Shown one piece after another: positions 45,241 through 53,856 of a stretch of DNA of 59,039 nucleotides. The notes under the pieces were generated by a model. It ran no database searches, was not told the origin of the DNA, and saw nothing but the letters and a program-made list of their open reading frames with translations. The stretch is taken from assembly GCA_031262365.1 (NCBI GenBank), contig JAISHW010000049.1, positions 1-59,039 on the forward strand. Reading direction: 5' to 3'. The stretch comes from Lentimicrobiaceae bacterium. Its GTDB lineage: Bacteria > Bacteroidota > Bacteroidia > Bacteroidales > F082. The position numbers were made by a program, and so were the translations under genes. Each line of letters opens with the position of its first letter. Positions within the stretch are counted from its first letter, which is position 1.

Positions 45241-45305
45241 TTTTGTGTAGGTATGTATGGTGTTTATCAGTCTATTTGTCTTTTTAAAATTTCTTTTTGC
45301 CGTTC

Positions 45306-45356
45306 TATTTCTGTTATTTTATCTACCATATCTGCTGTTATTTTTCGTTTTTATTC
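45306..45356 (+). repeat. Direct repeat B2 (pair of B1 at 43769)
   Basis: About 50 bp, same orientation as B1 but on the outer side of A2, so the order along the plus strand is B1-A1-rhuM-A2-B2. Confidence 0.7.
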
Positions 45357-45471
45357 CTGCAAAAACACGTTTTATTAAAAAAACGTTCCAATTGTATTTT
45401 GCTGTTTTTTCTGTTTTACAATTTTGCACGATACTGTCACACAGACTGACGCACAACAATTGATTTTGTGA

Positions 45472-46548
45472 TTATTTGGGTGCGGTTCGAATGAGATAGA
45501 TACAAAGGACAGCATAAATAATATTTGGAATCCATGCTGCTAAAACAGGCGAAAGGTTTCCAAAAGTAGCAAATACATTTGAAAATTGCATGAAAAGAAT
45601 GTACGAAAATGTGATGGCAATTCCCAAACCGAGATGCATGCCGGTGCCGCCTCTTACTTTTCGACTTGATAATGCTGCGCCGATGAACGTAAGAATGATG
45701 ATTGCTACCGGCGAAGCAATGCGCTTGTACATTTCGAGCTCGAAAACAGTAACTTTTTTCGATCCTTTCAATTTTTCTTCGGCAATGTGTTCGCGCAATT
45801 CCCAGAAATTCATGATCTCGTGCTCGTGTTTTACCGTATATAAGTCCGTCGGTTTCAGTCCGGGAATCAGTGTGTCTTTTGTCTTGCCTTTCACAATGTA
45901 TTCGTTCATACCATCAATAAAACGCTCCGTGTAATTCGAAATCCGCCAGAAACCTGTCGAATCGTAATCAATGCGATCGGCAATGAGTTTGTATATAAGT
46001 TCTTGATTTTGAAATTTTTCGATGGTAAATCGGTTCCCTGAATGTCTTTTGTTGTTGTAACTTTCGACATAAACAAACACGCCTTTTTCGGTTTGCACAT
46101 GAATGTTACGACCGGCATCTTTTTGTAAATTTTCTACATATTTCTGTTTGAAATCACGTCGTTTTTCGTTGGTTTTCGGAATTAAAAAGTTGCCGAGATA
46201 AAGCGAAAAAATACCAACGATTATCGAACCCAATAAATACGGGTACAAAAAACGTATGAAACTGATGCCACTGCTCAAAATAGCGATAATTTCAGTGTTT
46301 CCGGCCATTTTTGAGGTGAAAAAGATAACCGAAATAAAAATGAAAAGATAAATGAAAAGATTGATGAAATACGGAATAAAATTGATGTAATAATCAACAA
46401 TGATTTCTTTTATAGGTGCGTCGTTTTTAAGAAAATCTTCGATATTTTCCGATACATCGAAAATGACAACAACGACAATGAGTAATGATATCGCATAGAC
46501 AAAAGTGCCGATGTATTTTTTCAGTATGTACCAGTCGAGGATTTTCAT
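45472..46548 (-). CDS. LptF/LptG-family lipopolysaccharide export permease
   Basis: 358 residues. YjgP/YjgQ family: N-terminal LDWYILKKYIGTFVYAISLL, three helices, a periplasmic beta-jellyroll region (about 110-255) and three C-terminal helices ending IIYAVLCIYLIRT. Works with LptB2 to extract LPS from the inner membrane. Whether it is LptF or LptG cannot be decided from sequence alone. It ends the pair tgt-lptF/G, with 9 bp between the genes. Confidence 0.9.
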   Translation of the reverse strand: MKILDWYILKKYIGTFVYAISLLIVVVVIFDVSENIEDFLKNDAPIKEIIVDYYINFIPYFINLFIYLFIFISVIFFTSKMAGNTEIIAILSSGISFIRFLYPYLLGSIIVGIFSLYLGNFLIPKTNEKRRDFKQKYVENLQKDAGRNIHVQTEKGVFVYVESYNNKRHSGNRFTIEKFQNQELIYKLIADRIDYDSTGFWRISNYTERFIDGMNEYIVKGKTKDTLIPGLKPTDLYTVKHEHEIMNFWELREHIAEEKLKGSKKVTVFELEMYKRIASPVAIIILTFIGAALSSRKVRGGTGMHLGLGIAITFSYILFMQFSNVFATFGNLSPVLAAWIPNIIYAVLCIYLIRTAPK

Positions 46549-46557
46549 TTTTTGTTA

Positions 46558-47688
46558 CTACAAGCGTTGTGTTACTTTCGGAATCATTTGGTTTTTCCAT
46601 TCGGCAAAATTGCCTGCAATAATATGTTTACGTGCTTCTTTTACGAGCCAAAGATAAAATCCGAGATTGTGTACGCTGGCAATCATACTGCCAAGCATTT
46701 CGCCGGCAACAAAAAGATGGCGTAGATAGGCTTTTGTATAAGTCGAGTCGACAAATGTCGGGCCGCCTTCGTCAACCGGACTGAAATCGTTTTTCCATTT
46801 TTCGTTGCGCATGTTAAGGATGCCGTTTCGGGTAAACAACATACCGTTTCGACCATTTCGTGTTGGCATTACGCAATCGAACATGTCAACGCCGAGTGCG
46901 ATGCTTTCTAAAATATTTGCCGGCGTGCCGACTCCCATCAAATAACGTGGTTTGTCTTTTGGAAGAATCGAACAAACGAGTTCGGTCATTTCGTACATCA
47001 TCTCGGTAGGTTCGCCAACCGAAAGTCCGCCAATAGCGTTTCCGTCAGCATTTGCTGCTGCAATTGTTTCGGCTGAATTGATGCGCAAATCGCGGTAAAT
47101 CGAACCTTGTACGATAGGAAACAGGCTTTGTTTGTATCCGTAGAGCGGTTCCGTTTCGTCAAGACGTTTGATGCAACGTGCAAGCCAATTGTGTGTGATT
47201 GCTGTCGAACGAGCAGCATAATTGTAATCGCACGGATAAGGTGTACATTCGTCGAAAGCCATGATGATATCGGCTCCGATGCTTCGTTCGATTTCCATGA
47301 CACGTTCAGGCGTGAAATGATGCCGTGAACCGTCGATGTGCGATTGAAAGGTTACGCCTTCTTCGTTCAGTTTCCTTTTTGCGCTTAGAGAATATACTTG
47401 ATAGCCACCACTATCGGTCAAAATTGGTCTGTCCCAGCCATTGAAACGATGCAATCCGCCTGCTTCTTCAAGTACGTTTAATCCGGGACGCAAATACAGA
47501 TGGTATGTGTTTCCTAAAATTATTTGCGCATTTATATTGGCTTTCAATTCGCGCAAATGCACGGCTTTCACTGTTCCAACTGTCCCGACAGGCATAAAGA
47601 TAGGTGTTTCAATTTGTCCGTGGTCTGTTGTAATCAAACCAGCTCTGGCACTACTTTTAGGATCGTTTGCAACGTTTCGAAAATCCAT
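46558..47688 (-). CDS. tgt: tRNA-guanine transglycosylase (queuosine), zinc ligands missing
   Basis: 376 residues. The catalytic TIM barrel is intact: DSGGYQVYSL with the general-base Asp, GGLSVGEP, and the nucleophile Asp in MFDCVMPTRNGRNG. It exchanges guanine-34 for preQ1/queuine in tRNAs. The usual structural zinc site C-x-C-x-x-C ... H is changed: the segment before AYLRHL reads SPVDEGGPTFVDSTYTK, with no cysteine, while the His of the AYLRHL...VHNL segment remains. I believe other Bacteroidota enzymes show the same, so the protein is probably active without zinc. Confidence 0.93.
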   Translation of the reverse strand: MDFRNVANDPKSSARAGLITTDHGQIETPIFMPVGTVGTVKAVHLRELKANINAQIILGNTYHLYLRPGLNVLEEAGGLHRFNGWDRPILTDSGGYQVYSLSAKRKLNEEGVTFQSHIDGSRHHFTPERVMEIERSIGADIIMAFDECTPYPCDYNYAARSTAITHNWLARCIKRLDETEPLYGYKQSLFPIVQGSIYRDLRINSAETIAAANADGNAIGGLSVGEPTEMMYEMTELVCSILPKDKPRYLMGVGTPANILESIALGVDMFDCVMPTRNGRNGMLFTRNGILNMRNEKWKNDFSPVDEGGPTFVDSTYTKAYLRHLFVAGEMLGSMIASVHNLGFYLWLVKEARKHIIAGNFAEWKNQMIPKVTQRL

Positions 47689-47853
47689 CTGTATTTAGAA
47701 TTTGTGCAAAGATAGGTTTTTTTGACAGGTTGGTTTAAAACGCGGTACAGCTCTCTCGTCTAATCATTGTTGTTCAAAAGTTTCTCTTAGCTTTTATTAA
47801 ATGATCGCAGAATAAATCCGAAGAATTTATTCGTTAGATTCATGTTTAAATCG

Positions 47854-47861
47854 TAATTTTG
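47854..47861 (+). promoter_or_regulatory. -7 box of lepA, giving an almost leaderless mRNA
   Basis: TAATTTTG matches TAnnTTTG and ends 5 bases before the ATG at 47867. Transcription would start within a few bases of the start codon. Confidence 0.5.
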
Positions 47862-47866
47862 TACCG

Positions 47867-49654
47867 ATGAAAAACATTCGAAATTTCTGTATTATTGCAC
47901 ATATCGACCATGGCAAAAGCACCTTGGCTGATAGACTTTTAGAGGTTACCGGCACACTTTCGGCTAAAGAGCAAAAGGATCAAGTTCTTGACAGCATGGA
48001 CCTCGAGCGCGAACGCGGTATTACAATTAAAAGTCATGCCATTCAGATGAATTTCGAATACGAAAATCAAGCATATATCTTAAATCTGATCGACACGCCC
48101 GGGCATGTTGATTTTTCGTATGAAGTATCGCGCTCTATTGCGGCATGCGAAGGAGCCTTGCTCGTTGTTGATGCATCACAAGGTATTCAGGCTCAGACTA
48201 TATCGAATCTTTATTTAGCACTCGAACACGATTTGGAAATTATTCCGGTGTTGAACAAAATCGACATGGAAAGTGCGATGCCCGACGAAGTAGAAGATCA
48301 GATAATTGATTTAATTGGCTGCGAACGTTCCGATATTCTTCGTGCCAGTGCCCGTACAGGATTTGGTATTGAGGCAATTTTAGAAGCCGTCATCAAACGT
48401 GTTCCGGCACCTAAAGGCGATCCTAAATCACCTTTACAAGCGTTGATTTTTGATTCTGTTTTCAATTCGTTTCGCGGAATTATTGCTTATTTCCGTATCA
48501 TGAACGGCACAATTCATAAAGGTGATTTGGTGAAATTTTTTGCTACGGGAAAAGAATACCATGCCGACGAAATTGGGGTGTTACAACTCAAACAAGTGCC
48601 GCGCAACGAAATGTCGGCGGGCGATGTCGGCTACATTATTAGCGGTATCAAAACGTCGAAAGAAGTCAAAGTGGGCGACACGATCACGCAAGTCAGTCGA
48701 CCTTGCGATAGCCCGATTGCAGGCTTTGAAAACGTAAAACCAATGGTGTTTGCCGGAATTTATCCTGTCGATGCTGACGATTATGAAGAACTTCGCGCTT
48801 CGATCGAAAAATTGCAATTAAACGACGCTTCTTTGGTTTTCGAACCGGAATCGTCGGTTGCGCTCGGTTTTGGTTTTCGTTGTGGATTCTTGGGCTTGCT
48901 TCACATGGAAATCATTCAAGAACGGCTCGATCGCGAGTTTAACATGGATGTCATTACCACCGTTCCGAACGTTTCGTTTAAAGCACATCTTACTTCGGGC
49001 GAAGTGATCGAAGTGCACAATCCGAGCGGATTGCCTGACCCAACAAAACTCGATTTTATAGAAGAACCTTATATCATTGCGCAAATCATTTCGAAAGGCG
49101 AATATGTAGGAGCAATCATGACGCTTTGCATTGAGAAACGCGGCGTGTTGCAAAATCAGGTATATCTGACTTCAGATCGTGTTGAGTTAACGTTCCAAAT
49201 GCCGTTGAGTGAAATTGTATTTGACTTTTATGACAAGTTAAAATCGATTTCACGTGGTTATGCTTCGTTCGATTACCATATAGCCGGATACCAACAAGCA
49301 AATTTAGTCAAACTTGATATTTTGTTAAATGGCGACTCTGTCGATGCACTTTCGACATTGATACACCGCGACCATGCCTATTCGTTTGGTCGTCGTATGT
49401 GCGAAAAACTCAAAGAACTTATTCCGCGTCAGCAATTCGATATTGCTATTCAGGCATCTATCGGATCGAAAATCATTGCGCGCGAAACAGTAAAAGCAGT
49501 TCGTAAAGACGTTACGGCAAAGTGTTATGGAGGCGATATTTCGCGTAAGCGCAAACTGCTCGAAAAACAAAAACAAGGCAAAAAACGCATGCGCCAAGTA
49601 GGTAATGTCGAAGTTCCGCAATCGGCATTTTTAGCTGTATTAAAACTTGATTAA
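47867..49654 (+). CDS. lepA: Elongation factor 4 (LepA), translational GTPase
   Basis: 595 residues, full length. G1 AHIDHGKST at the very N-terminus, RERGITIK, G3 DTPGHVDF, G4 NKIDM. The C-terminal LepA-specific domain ends [20 protein letters not shown] then [12 protein letters not shown]. It acts on stalled or back-translocated ribosomes. Monocistronic; repeat R2 follows. Confidence 0.98.
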   Translation: MKNIRNFCIIAHIDHGKSTLADRLLEVTGTLSAKEQKDQVLDSMDLERERGITIKSHAIQMNFEYENQAYILNLIDTPGHVDFSYEVSRSIAACEGALLVVDASQGIQAQTISNLYLALEHDLEIIPVLNKIDMESAMPDEVEDQIIDLIGCERSDILRASARTGFGIEAILEAVIKRVPAPKGDPKSPLQALIFDSVFNSFRGIIAYFRIMNGTIHKGDLVKFFATGKEYHADEIGVLQLKQVPRNEMSAGDVGYIISGIKTSKEVKVGDTITQVSRPCDSPIAGFENVKPMVFAGIYPVDADDYEELRASIEKLQLNDASLVFEPESSVALGFGFRCGFLGLLHMEIIQERLDREFNMDVITTVPNVSFKAHLTSGEVIEVHNPSGLPDPTKLDFIEEPYIIAQIISKGEYVGAIMTLCIEKRGVLQNQVYLTSDRVELTFQMPLSEIVFDFYDKLKSISRGYASFDYHIAGYQQANLVKLDILLNGDSVDALSTLIHRDHAYSFGRRMCEKLKELIPRQQFDIAIQASIGSKIIARETVKAVRKDVTAKCYGGDISRKRKLLEKQKQGKKRMRQVGNVEVPQSAFLAVLKLD

Positions 49655-49709
49655 AGAAGTTTATCCTTAAAAATTGGTGTTAAAAAGATTTGGATATTTC
49701 CAAACAACG

Positions 49710-50246
49710 AAATGTTAAATAACATCAAATTTTATCATTTTTTTAGTGCGAGAATGTTGTTTTTGATAATCTTTCTTATCTTTGGGGTGGCATAAACAAA
49801 AAAAATTGTTTTTTTATGCCGCATTAAAGCCGCTCGTCATGGATTTTTGCACGAAACGAAGTCTTGTTTATCGTTTGTTTATCGAAAAGATAAATCGGCT
49901 TTTGACGTGCAAAATGCGTGAGTTGTTAGCAATTACCCCCCCCCCATAAATTCGTATTTCAATTTTTGTTATCCGAAAATTTTTATCGGATTCGTATGCG
50001 CTTCGATAGCGGAAAATCCGGTGCCGAAATTACATATGCGAAGTTCGTCCGGTGGCGAACTCAAATGGATTGAGGGAAGGCTGGCTGTGTATAAGCAACC
50101 GCTTGAGGTTGCGTAAAAAAAATAAAAAAAATTGAAAAAAGAGGCTAAACCTCGCTCACAAACGCAGACACTAAAAAAAGGGAGCATTGATTTTGCCCGA
50201 CACAACGCAAACACTCCAAAAAAATAAGAAGAACAGTCTGCAAAAA
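49710..50246 (+). repeat. Long dispersed repeat R2 (about 510 bp, pair of R1 at 35627)
   Basis: Near-identical to R1, with the same promoter, the same hairpins and the same ending (CAACGCAAACACTCCAAAA then CAGTCTGCAAAAA). A C10 run (49936-49945) replaces CCACCCCTCC of R1. It ends 38 bp before the small secreted-protein gene at 50285 and makes a leader of about 490 nt. On the minus strand a frame ending SLPSIHLSSPPDELRICNFG and NPIKIFG is shared with R1. Confidence 0.85.
49757..49784 (+). promoter_or_regulatory. Promoter inside R2
   Basis: TTG (49757-49759), 17-bp spacer, TATCTTTG (49777-49784), identical to the R1 promoter. Confidence 0.65.
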
Positions 50247-50284
50247 ATAAATAAATAAATTTTATGAATTATAATTTTTTTTAA

Positions 50285-50722
50285 ATGAAAACAATAAAAT
50301 TTTTAGTCATTACATTATTAATGACATTAGGTGCAACAACAATGTTTGCACAAATAGAGACGGCACCTATGGCAGAGTATATATACTTTAGAGTCGATGT
50401 TAGTGAAGACCCCTACCTTTCTTCGCAATCTGCAGTGGTATATGGAGAGTTTATCAACCCGAATCCGGAGCTGAGTTATGATTTCGATCCACGATACTTT
50501 TCTGATGCACAAGAAGAATTTGGTGGGTCCTTCTTTGGCGCGGTACTTGGTCCGAATGATGCTCCATCGTTGAAAAAAGTACGGGTGCACATTGGTCAAT
50601 ATTTCGCACAATATATCGGATATGAAGACCATGTATATTTTGATCCTGACGATTTTGTCCACAGTTCAAGATATCCACATGAGGTACCGGTGCCGACGGG
50701 TCCGGCAATAGATACACCATAA
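50285..50722 (+). CDS. Small secreted protein of unknown function
   Basis: 145 residues. Signal peptide (MKTIKFLVITLLMTLGATTM, cleavage near FAQ). The mature protein is acidic and rich in Tyr, Phe, Asp and Pro (EDPYLSSQSAVVYGEFINPN, YEDHVYFDPDDFVHSSRYPH), with no recognised domain and no sorting domain. It is preceded by R2 and followed by a strong terminator, so it is the main product of the R2 promoter. Confidence 0.6.
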   Translation: MKTIKFLVITLLMTLGATTMFAQIETAPMAEYIYFRVDVSEDPYLSSQSAVVYGEFINPNPELSYDFDPRYFSDAQEEFGGSFFGAVLGPNDAPSLKKVRVHIGQYFAQYIGYEDHVYFDPDDFVHSSRYPHEVPVPTGPAIDTP

Positions 50723-50745
50723 TTAGCATCTCCTATTTAGACTTT

Positions 50746-50795
50746 GGCATCGCGCCTGCAAGGGAAACAGCTATAAGGCGCGATGCCTTTTTTTT
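50746..50795 (+). terminator. Strong rho-independent terminator
   Basis: Arms GGCATCGCGCCT (50746-50757) and AGGCGCGATGCC (50776-50787) are perfectly complementary and followed by eight T's. It lies between the small secreted protein and the next T9SS protein, only 24 bp before the latter's start. Confidence 0.9.
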
Positions 50796-50819
50796 ACAAA
50801 TCATTAAAAAATTACCATC

Positions 50820-52397
50820 ATGAATATAAAAAAAATACTATTTGTACTCTTGTTAGCAACAGGAAGTACTTTGGCACTTCTCGCGCAACCGCTGCCCGAG
50901 TCCTTATTACAAAAACGACCGAGTCGTCATCTGCTTGACCATGAAACACCACGTCCTTACCGCCTGAAACCTAATCAGGCACGTGATGTTACCTTTTTGC
51001 AACCCGAAAAAGTATACTACTATTATTATCCCGATTTTGAAACGCCGGATTATGAGATTAGCTATAGCTACGACGACCAAAATACGCTCAAAACCCTTTT
51101 GTGGAAACCCTTAAAAACAGGCAAAACAGCTGCCAAAGAAGAATACAACCGCACACTCACCATAGCGGGGCTTGACATGGCAGATACTGTCACGTATTAT
51201 TCGGATGCCGCCATGACCAAACCAACGCGCCGCTGGTATTGGAACTGGAAGCTGTACGAAGCCTCCGCCATCGATTCATTTTACTACGAACAGGCGGAGC
51301 AACGCTGGAACGAAACCACCAATAAATGGGGCAATTATTCCAAATATCGTATGGGTTTCATCGACACCATTATGTGGGAAGTAAATAGAAATATTTACTA
51401 CCAAGGCAATGGCGCGGATATGTGGCTGTTATCAATTAGTTATGTTGATGATCCGATTTTTTACGATGCAAATGGTTTTGTAACAGGGAAAATAATAGAT
51501 GATTACCCTACCAATAATAATATCAAACACGTTTATGCTTTGAACGAAGACGGCAGTGTACGCACCGACAGCACTTTTGTTCCGCAGCCCGAAGGCTATG
51601 TGTTGTGGTCCACGAATGAATACGAATGGCTTGAGTGGCACGGCTATGGCGATATGACTTCGAACATAATCGTTTTGGAAAGAGACGGTCTGTATTACCT
51701 GCACCCTTGGATGCAGCAGCGCAACAAAAAGACATTGACGAATAGCTATGCGCACCCAAATGGCGAAAAGATATTTCAAGGTCAAGAAAAAACATACTGG
51801 AATACGGGTCCTCATTATTCGCATATCGATTCGGTGTTTGTCGACACGGTTACCTATACTTATGAGAATCGCTATCTGGCTACAGTTAGAGAAAACCGTT
51901 ACGATTCTTACGGAAATTATACCATGTATAGCAGTATTGCTTTTGAACAGCCTGACGCAACGGGTTATCAGGCAATAAGGAGCTGGGAAATGGATAAATA
52001 CCGTTACGTGTATACCGACTACGGCTACGGCATTGGCTGCGACAGCATTGTCTCATGGATAGTTGATTTGAGTACTGTTGTACCGCAGGCGTTTGATTCC
52101 GTGCTCACACGCGTTGAAAAGGTGGTGCGTTATGTTGTCAACACGCCGGAGTATCCGCAAGCGGCGCACGCGCTGCACATCATGCCCAATCCGGCATCGG
52201 ACAAGGTAATGGTCAGTGCTACTGATGTTATACAAACGCTACGCATATACGACCTTGCCGGAAAACTGCACACAAGCTACACACCCAAGAGCGATCAAAC
52301 GGTTTTCGATGTTGGCATGCTACCCAAAGGCATTTACATTGTAGGTGCACAGTTGCAAAGCGGAAACACGCAAATGGGAAAGCTATTGGTGCGGTGA
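50820..52397 (+). CDS. T9SS type A sorting-domain protein of unknown function
   Basis: 525 residues. Signal peptide (ILFVLLLATGSTLALLAQ). The middle is rich in aromatic and charged residues with repeated short beta-type phrases (YSYDDQNTLKTLLW, FYYEQAEQRWNETTNKWGNY), like RHS/YD-type cell-surface text but without a known domain. The last roughly 75 residues (HIMPNPASDKVMVSATDVIQ, LRIYDLAGKL, LPKGIYIVGAQ) are a T9SS type A sorting domain. There is no room for a separate promoter between the upstream terminator and this start, so expression may depend on read-through. Confidence 0.75.
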   Translation: MNIKKILFVLLLATGSTLALLAQPLPESLLQKRPSRHLLDHETPRPYRLKPNQARDVTFLQPEKVYYYYYPDFETPDYEISYSYDDQNTLKTLLWKPLKTGKTAAKEEYNRTLTIAGLDMADTVTYYSDAAMTKPTRRWYWNWKLYEASAIDSFYYEQAEQRWNETTNKWGNYSKYRMGFIDTIMWEVNRNIYYQGNGADMWLLSISYVDDPIFYDANGFVTGKIIDDYPTNNNIKHVYALNEDGSVRTDSTFVPQPEGYVLWSTNEYEWLEWHGYGDMTSNIIVLERDGLYYLHPWMQQRNKKTLTNSYAHPNGEKIFQGQEKTYWNTGPHYSHIDSVFVDTVTYTYENRYLATVRENRYDSYGNYTMYSSIAFEQPDATGYQAIRSWEMDKYRYVYTDYGYGIGCDSIVSWIVDLSTVVPQAFDSVLTRVEKVVRYVVNTPEYPQAAHALHIMPNPASDKVMVSATDVIQTLRIYDLAGKLHTSYTPKSDQTVFDVGMLPKGIYIVGAQLQSGNTQMGKLLVR

Positions 52398-52497
52398 GAG
52401 CCGAAAAGTTTGGCATCATTCTTGTTTTTATTTGTCTTCGTGTAGTTATTTATAGCTACAATAAACAATTTATAAACAAAATTTAAAATTTTAACCC

Positions 52498-52842
52498 ATG
52501 AAAAAAATCGTATTAAGCTCATTATTTTTAATGGCATTTGTATTGGGATTTTCTCAAATTAGTGTAGCCCAATCAGTAACAAAATCATCGGACAAGAAAA
52601 AAGAAATTAAAAAAGCCGATCCGCAAACTAAAAAAGAAAAATCTTCTACCATCAAGAATGCTGAAACAAACAAAAAACAGGCAAAAAAAACAAAACCTGG
52701 TTCGAACGACACAGAGGTGGCTCCAAAGAAACCCTCAACATTTAAATCTTCGAAACAAAACCAACCCATAACTCCGGTAGCACCTCAACCGAAAAAAGAA
52801 AAAGAAAAAACCGAAAAACCGAAAGGAACTCCCAAACAATAG
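52498..52842 (+). CDS. Small lysine-rich secreted protein
   Basis: 114 residues. Signal peptide (MKKIVLSSLFLMAFVLGFSQ, cleavage near VAQ). The mature part is almost only Lys, Glu, Ser, Thr and Pro (KKKEIKKADPQTKKEKSST), so it is expected to be disordered. Its signal peptide is very like that of the cysteine-rich protein that follows, suggesting a related pair. No known function. Confidence 0.55.
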   Translation: MKKIVLSSLFLMAFVLGFSQISVAQSVTKSSDKKKEIKKADPQTKKEKSSTIKNAETNKKQAKKTKPGSNDTEVAPKKPSTFKSSKQNQPITPVAPQPKKEKEKTEKPKGTPKQ

Positions 52843-52871
52843 CGTAACACAAATTTGTTAGGCTAAACCCG

Positions 52872-52949
52872 ATACTTTCGTATTTATTCGTATAAAAGAC
52901 TTTGATATAAAAAAAATAGCTATTTTTGTACGGATAAATACGAAAGTAT
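52872..52949 (+). promoter_or_regulatory. 21-bp inverted repeat around the promoter of the Cys-rich gene
   Basis: ATACTTTCGTATTTATTCGT+A (52872-52892) pairs with TACGGATAAATACGAAAGTA+T (52929-52949) with a single mismatch (a possible G-U in RNA). Between the arms lies a promoter: TTTG near 52901 and TATTTTTG (TAnnTTTG) near 52921-52928. The right arm begins at the expected transcription start. This looks like a two-half-site operator or a terminator-like fold of transcripts coming from upstream. Confidence 0.6.
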
Positions 52950-52987
52950 TTGCTTAGAAAACACGATTAACGTTAATAACAAAAAAA

Positions 52988-53329
52988 ATGAAAAAAATCA
53001 TTCTTAGCATTATGTTCCTTTCTTTTCTTGCATTAGGAACAACATCTGTAGCTACAGCACAGGAAGTTAAAAAAGAAGCAAAAAAAGAACAAACCGTTAA
53101 AAAAACTGATTGTTCGAAAGATTGCCAACACAAACATGAAGCAAAAACAGCAGCTACCGATAAAAAAGCTTGTTGTTCAGAATCAAAAACAGCAACTGAT
53201 AAAAAAGCCTGCTGCGCTAATCATGCCGATTGTAAAAACAAAGCAGCAAAAGGCGAATGCTGTAAACAAGCTGCTGCCCCGAAAGTAAATCCGACTCCTG
53301 AAGTAAAAAAAGACACGGATAAGAAATAA
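52988..53329 (+). CDS. Small cysteine-, histidine- and lysine-rich secreted protein, possible metal binder
   Basis: 113 residues. Signal peptide (MKKIILSIMFLSFLALGTTS, cleavage near TAQ). The mature part has nine Cys, mostly as pairs, in a repeated pattern: TDCSKDCQHKHE, TDKKACCSES, TDKKACCANHADCK, KGECCKQ. Paired Cys with nearby His is the pattern of metal-binding peptides (metallothionein-like), but no family is recognised and metal binding is an inference. It has its own promoter within an inverted repeat and a terminator, so it is an independent unit. Confidence 0.65.
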   Translation: MKKIILSIMFLSFLALGTTSVATAQEVKKEAKKEQTVKKTDCSKDCQHKHEAKTAATDKKACCSESKTATDKKACCANHADCKNKAAKGECCKQAAAPKVNPTPEVKKDTDKK

Positions 53330-53358
53330 TCAAAATTCATATTTCTTAAGAAATTTTT

Positions 53359-53391
53359 AAGCCTTCTAAGTAAACAAGAAGGCTTTTTTAT
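53359..53391 (+). terminator. Terminator after the Cys-rich gene
   Basis: Arms AGCCTTCT and AGAAGGCT with a 9-nt loop followed by TTTTTTA, 30 bp after the stop at 53329. Confidence 0.8.
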
Positions 53392-53410
53392 TTGTTTTTA
53401 TTAAACACCC

Positions 53411-53418
53411 TATTTTTG
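53411..53418 (+). promoter_or_regulatory. -7 box of the OsmC/thioesterase operon
   Basis: TATTTTTG fits TAnnTTTG, 21 bp before the ATG at 53440 and just after the previous terminator. Confidence 0.5.
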
Positions 53419-53439
53419 CAACAAAAAAATAAACCTGTC

Positions 53440-53856
53440 ATGGAAAAAATAAAAGGAACTTATCTTGGAAACTTAAGAAGCGAGCTCATACATGAACGAT
53501 CTGGAACTAAAATCATTACCGATGCCCCCGTTGATAACAAAGGAAAAGGCGAAGCTTTTTCGCCAACCGATATGGTTGCGGCGGCATTAGGAGCTTGCAT
53601 ATTAACTTATATGGGGGCGATTGCTACCGAAAAAGGATTTTCGATAGATGGAACAACATACGAAATAACAAAATCAATGGGAAGCAATCCGCGACGAATT
53701 GCCGAAATCAACATCATCATTAACCTGCCTCCAGACATCAAATATACCGACAAACAAAAACAACTACTCGAAAGAGCTGCAAAAATTTGTCCTGTCGGTG
53801 CAAGCTTGCACGACTCCATATCAGAATATATCGAATTTAATTATGGCGACGAATAA
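53440..53856 (+). CDS. OsmC-family peroxiredoxin-like protein
   Basis: 138 residues from MEKIKGTYLGNLRSELIHER (53440); an upstream in-frame ATG would place 16 non-conserved residues, overlapping the promoter, in front. Both redox Cys are present: ALGACILTYMG (about residue 50) and KICPVGASLHDS (about 120). OsmC/Ohr-type proteins reduce organic hydroperoxides. The stop TAA overlaps the next ATG (TAATG), so the two genes are translationally coupled. Confidence 0.9.
   Translation: MEKIKGTYLGNLRSELIHERSGTKIITDAPVDNKGKGEAFSPTDMVAAALGACILTYMGAIATEKGFSIDGTTYEITKSMGSNPRRIAEINIIINLPPDIKYTDKQKQLLERAAKICPVGASLHDSISEYIEFNYGDE

Noticed and set aside
43866-45250. Two short plus-strand frames sharing RAT(R/K)SME and YVSVGICILCF-type text (43866-44084 and 45035-45250)
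   Set aside because: The similarity is that of the underlying direct repeat A; the frames differ outside it and have no start signal or partner. Treated as repeat DNA.
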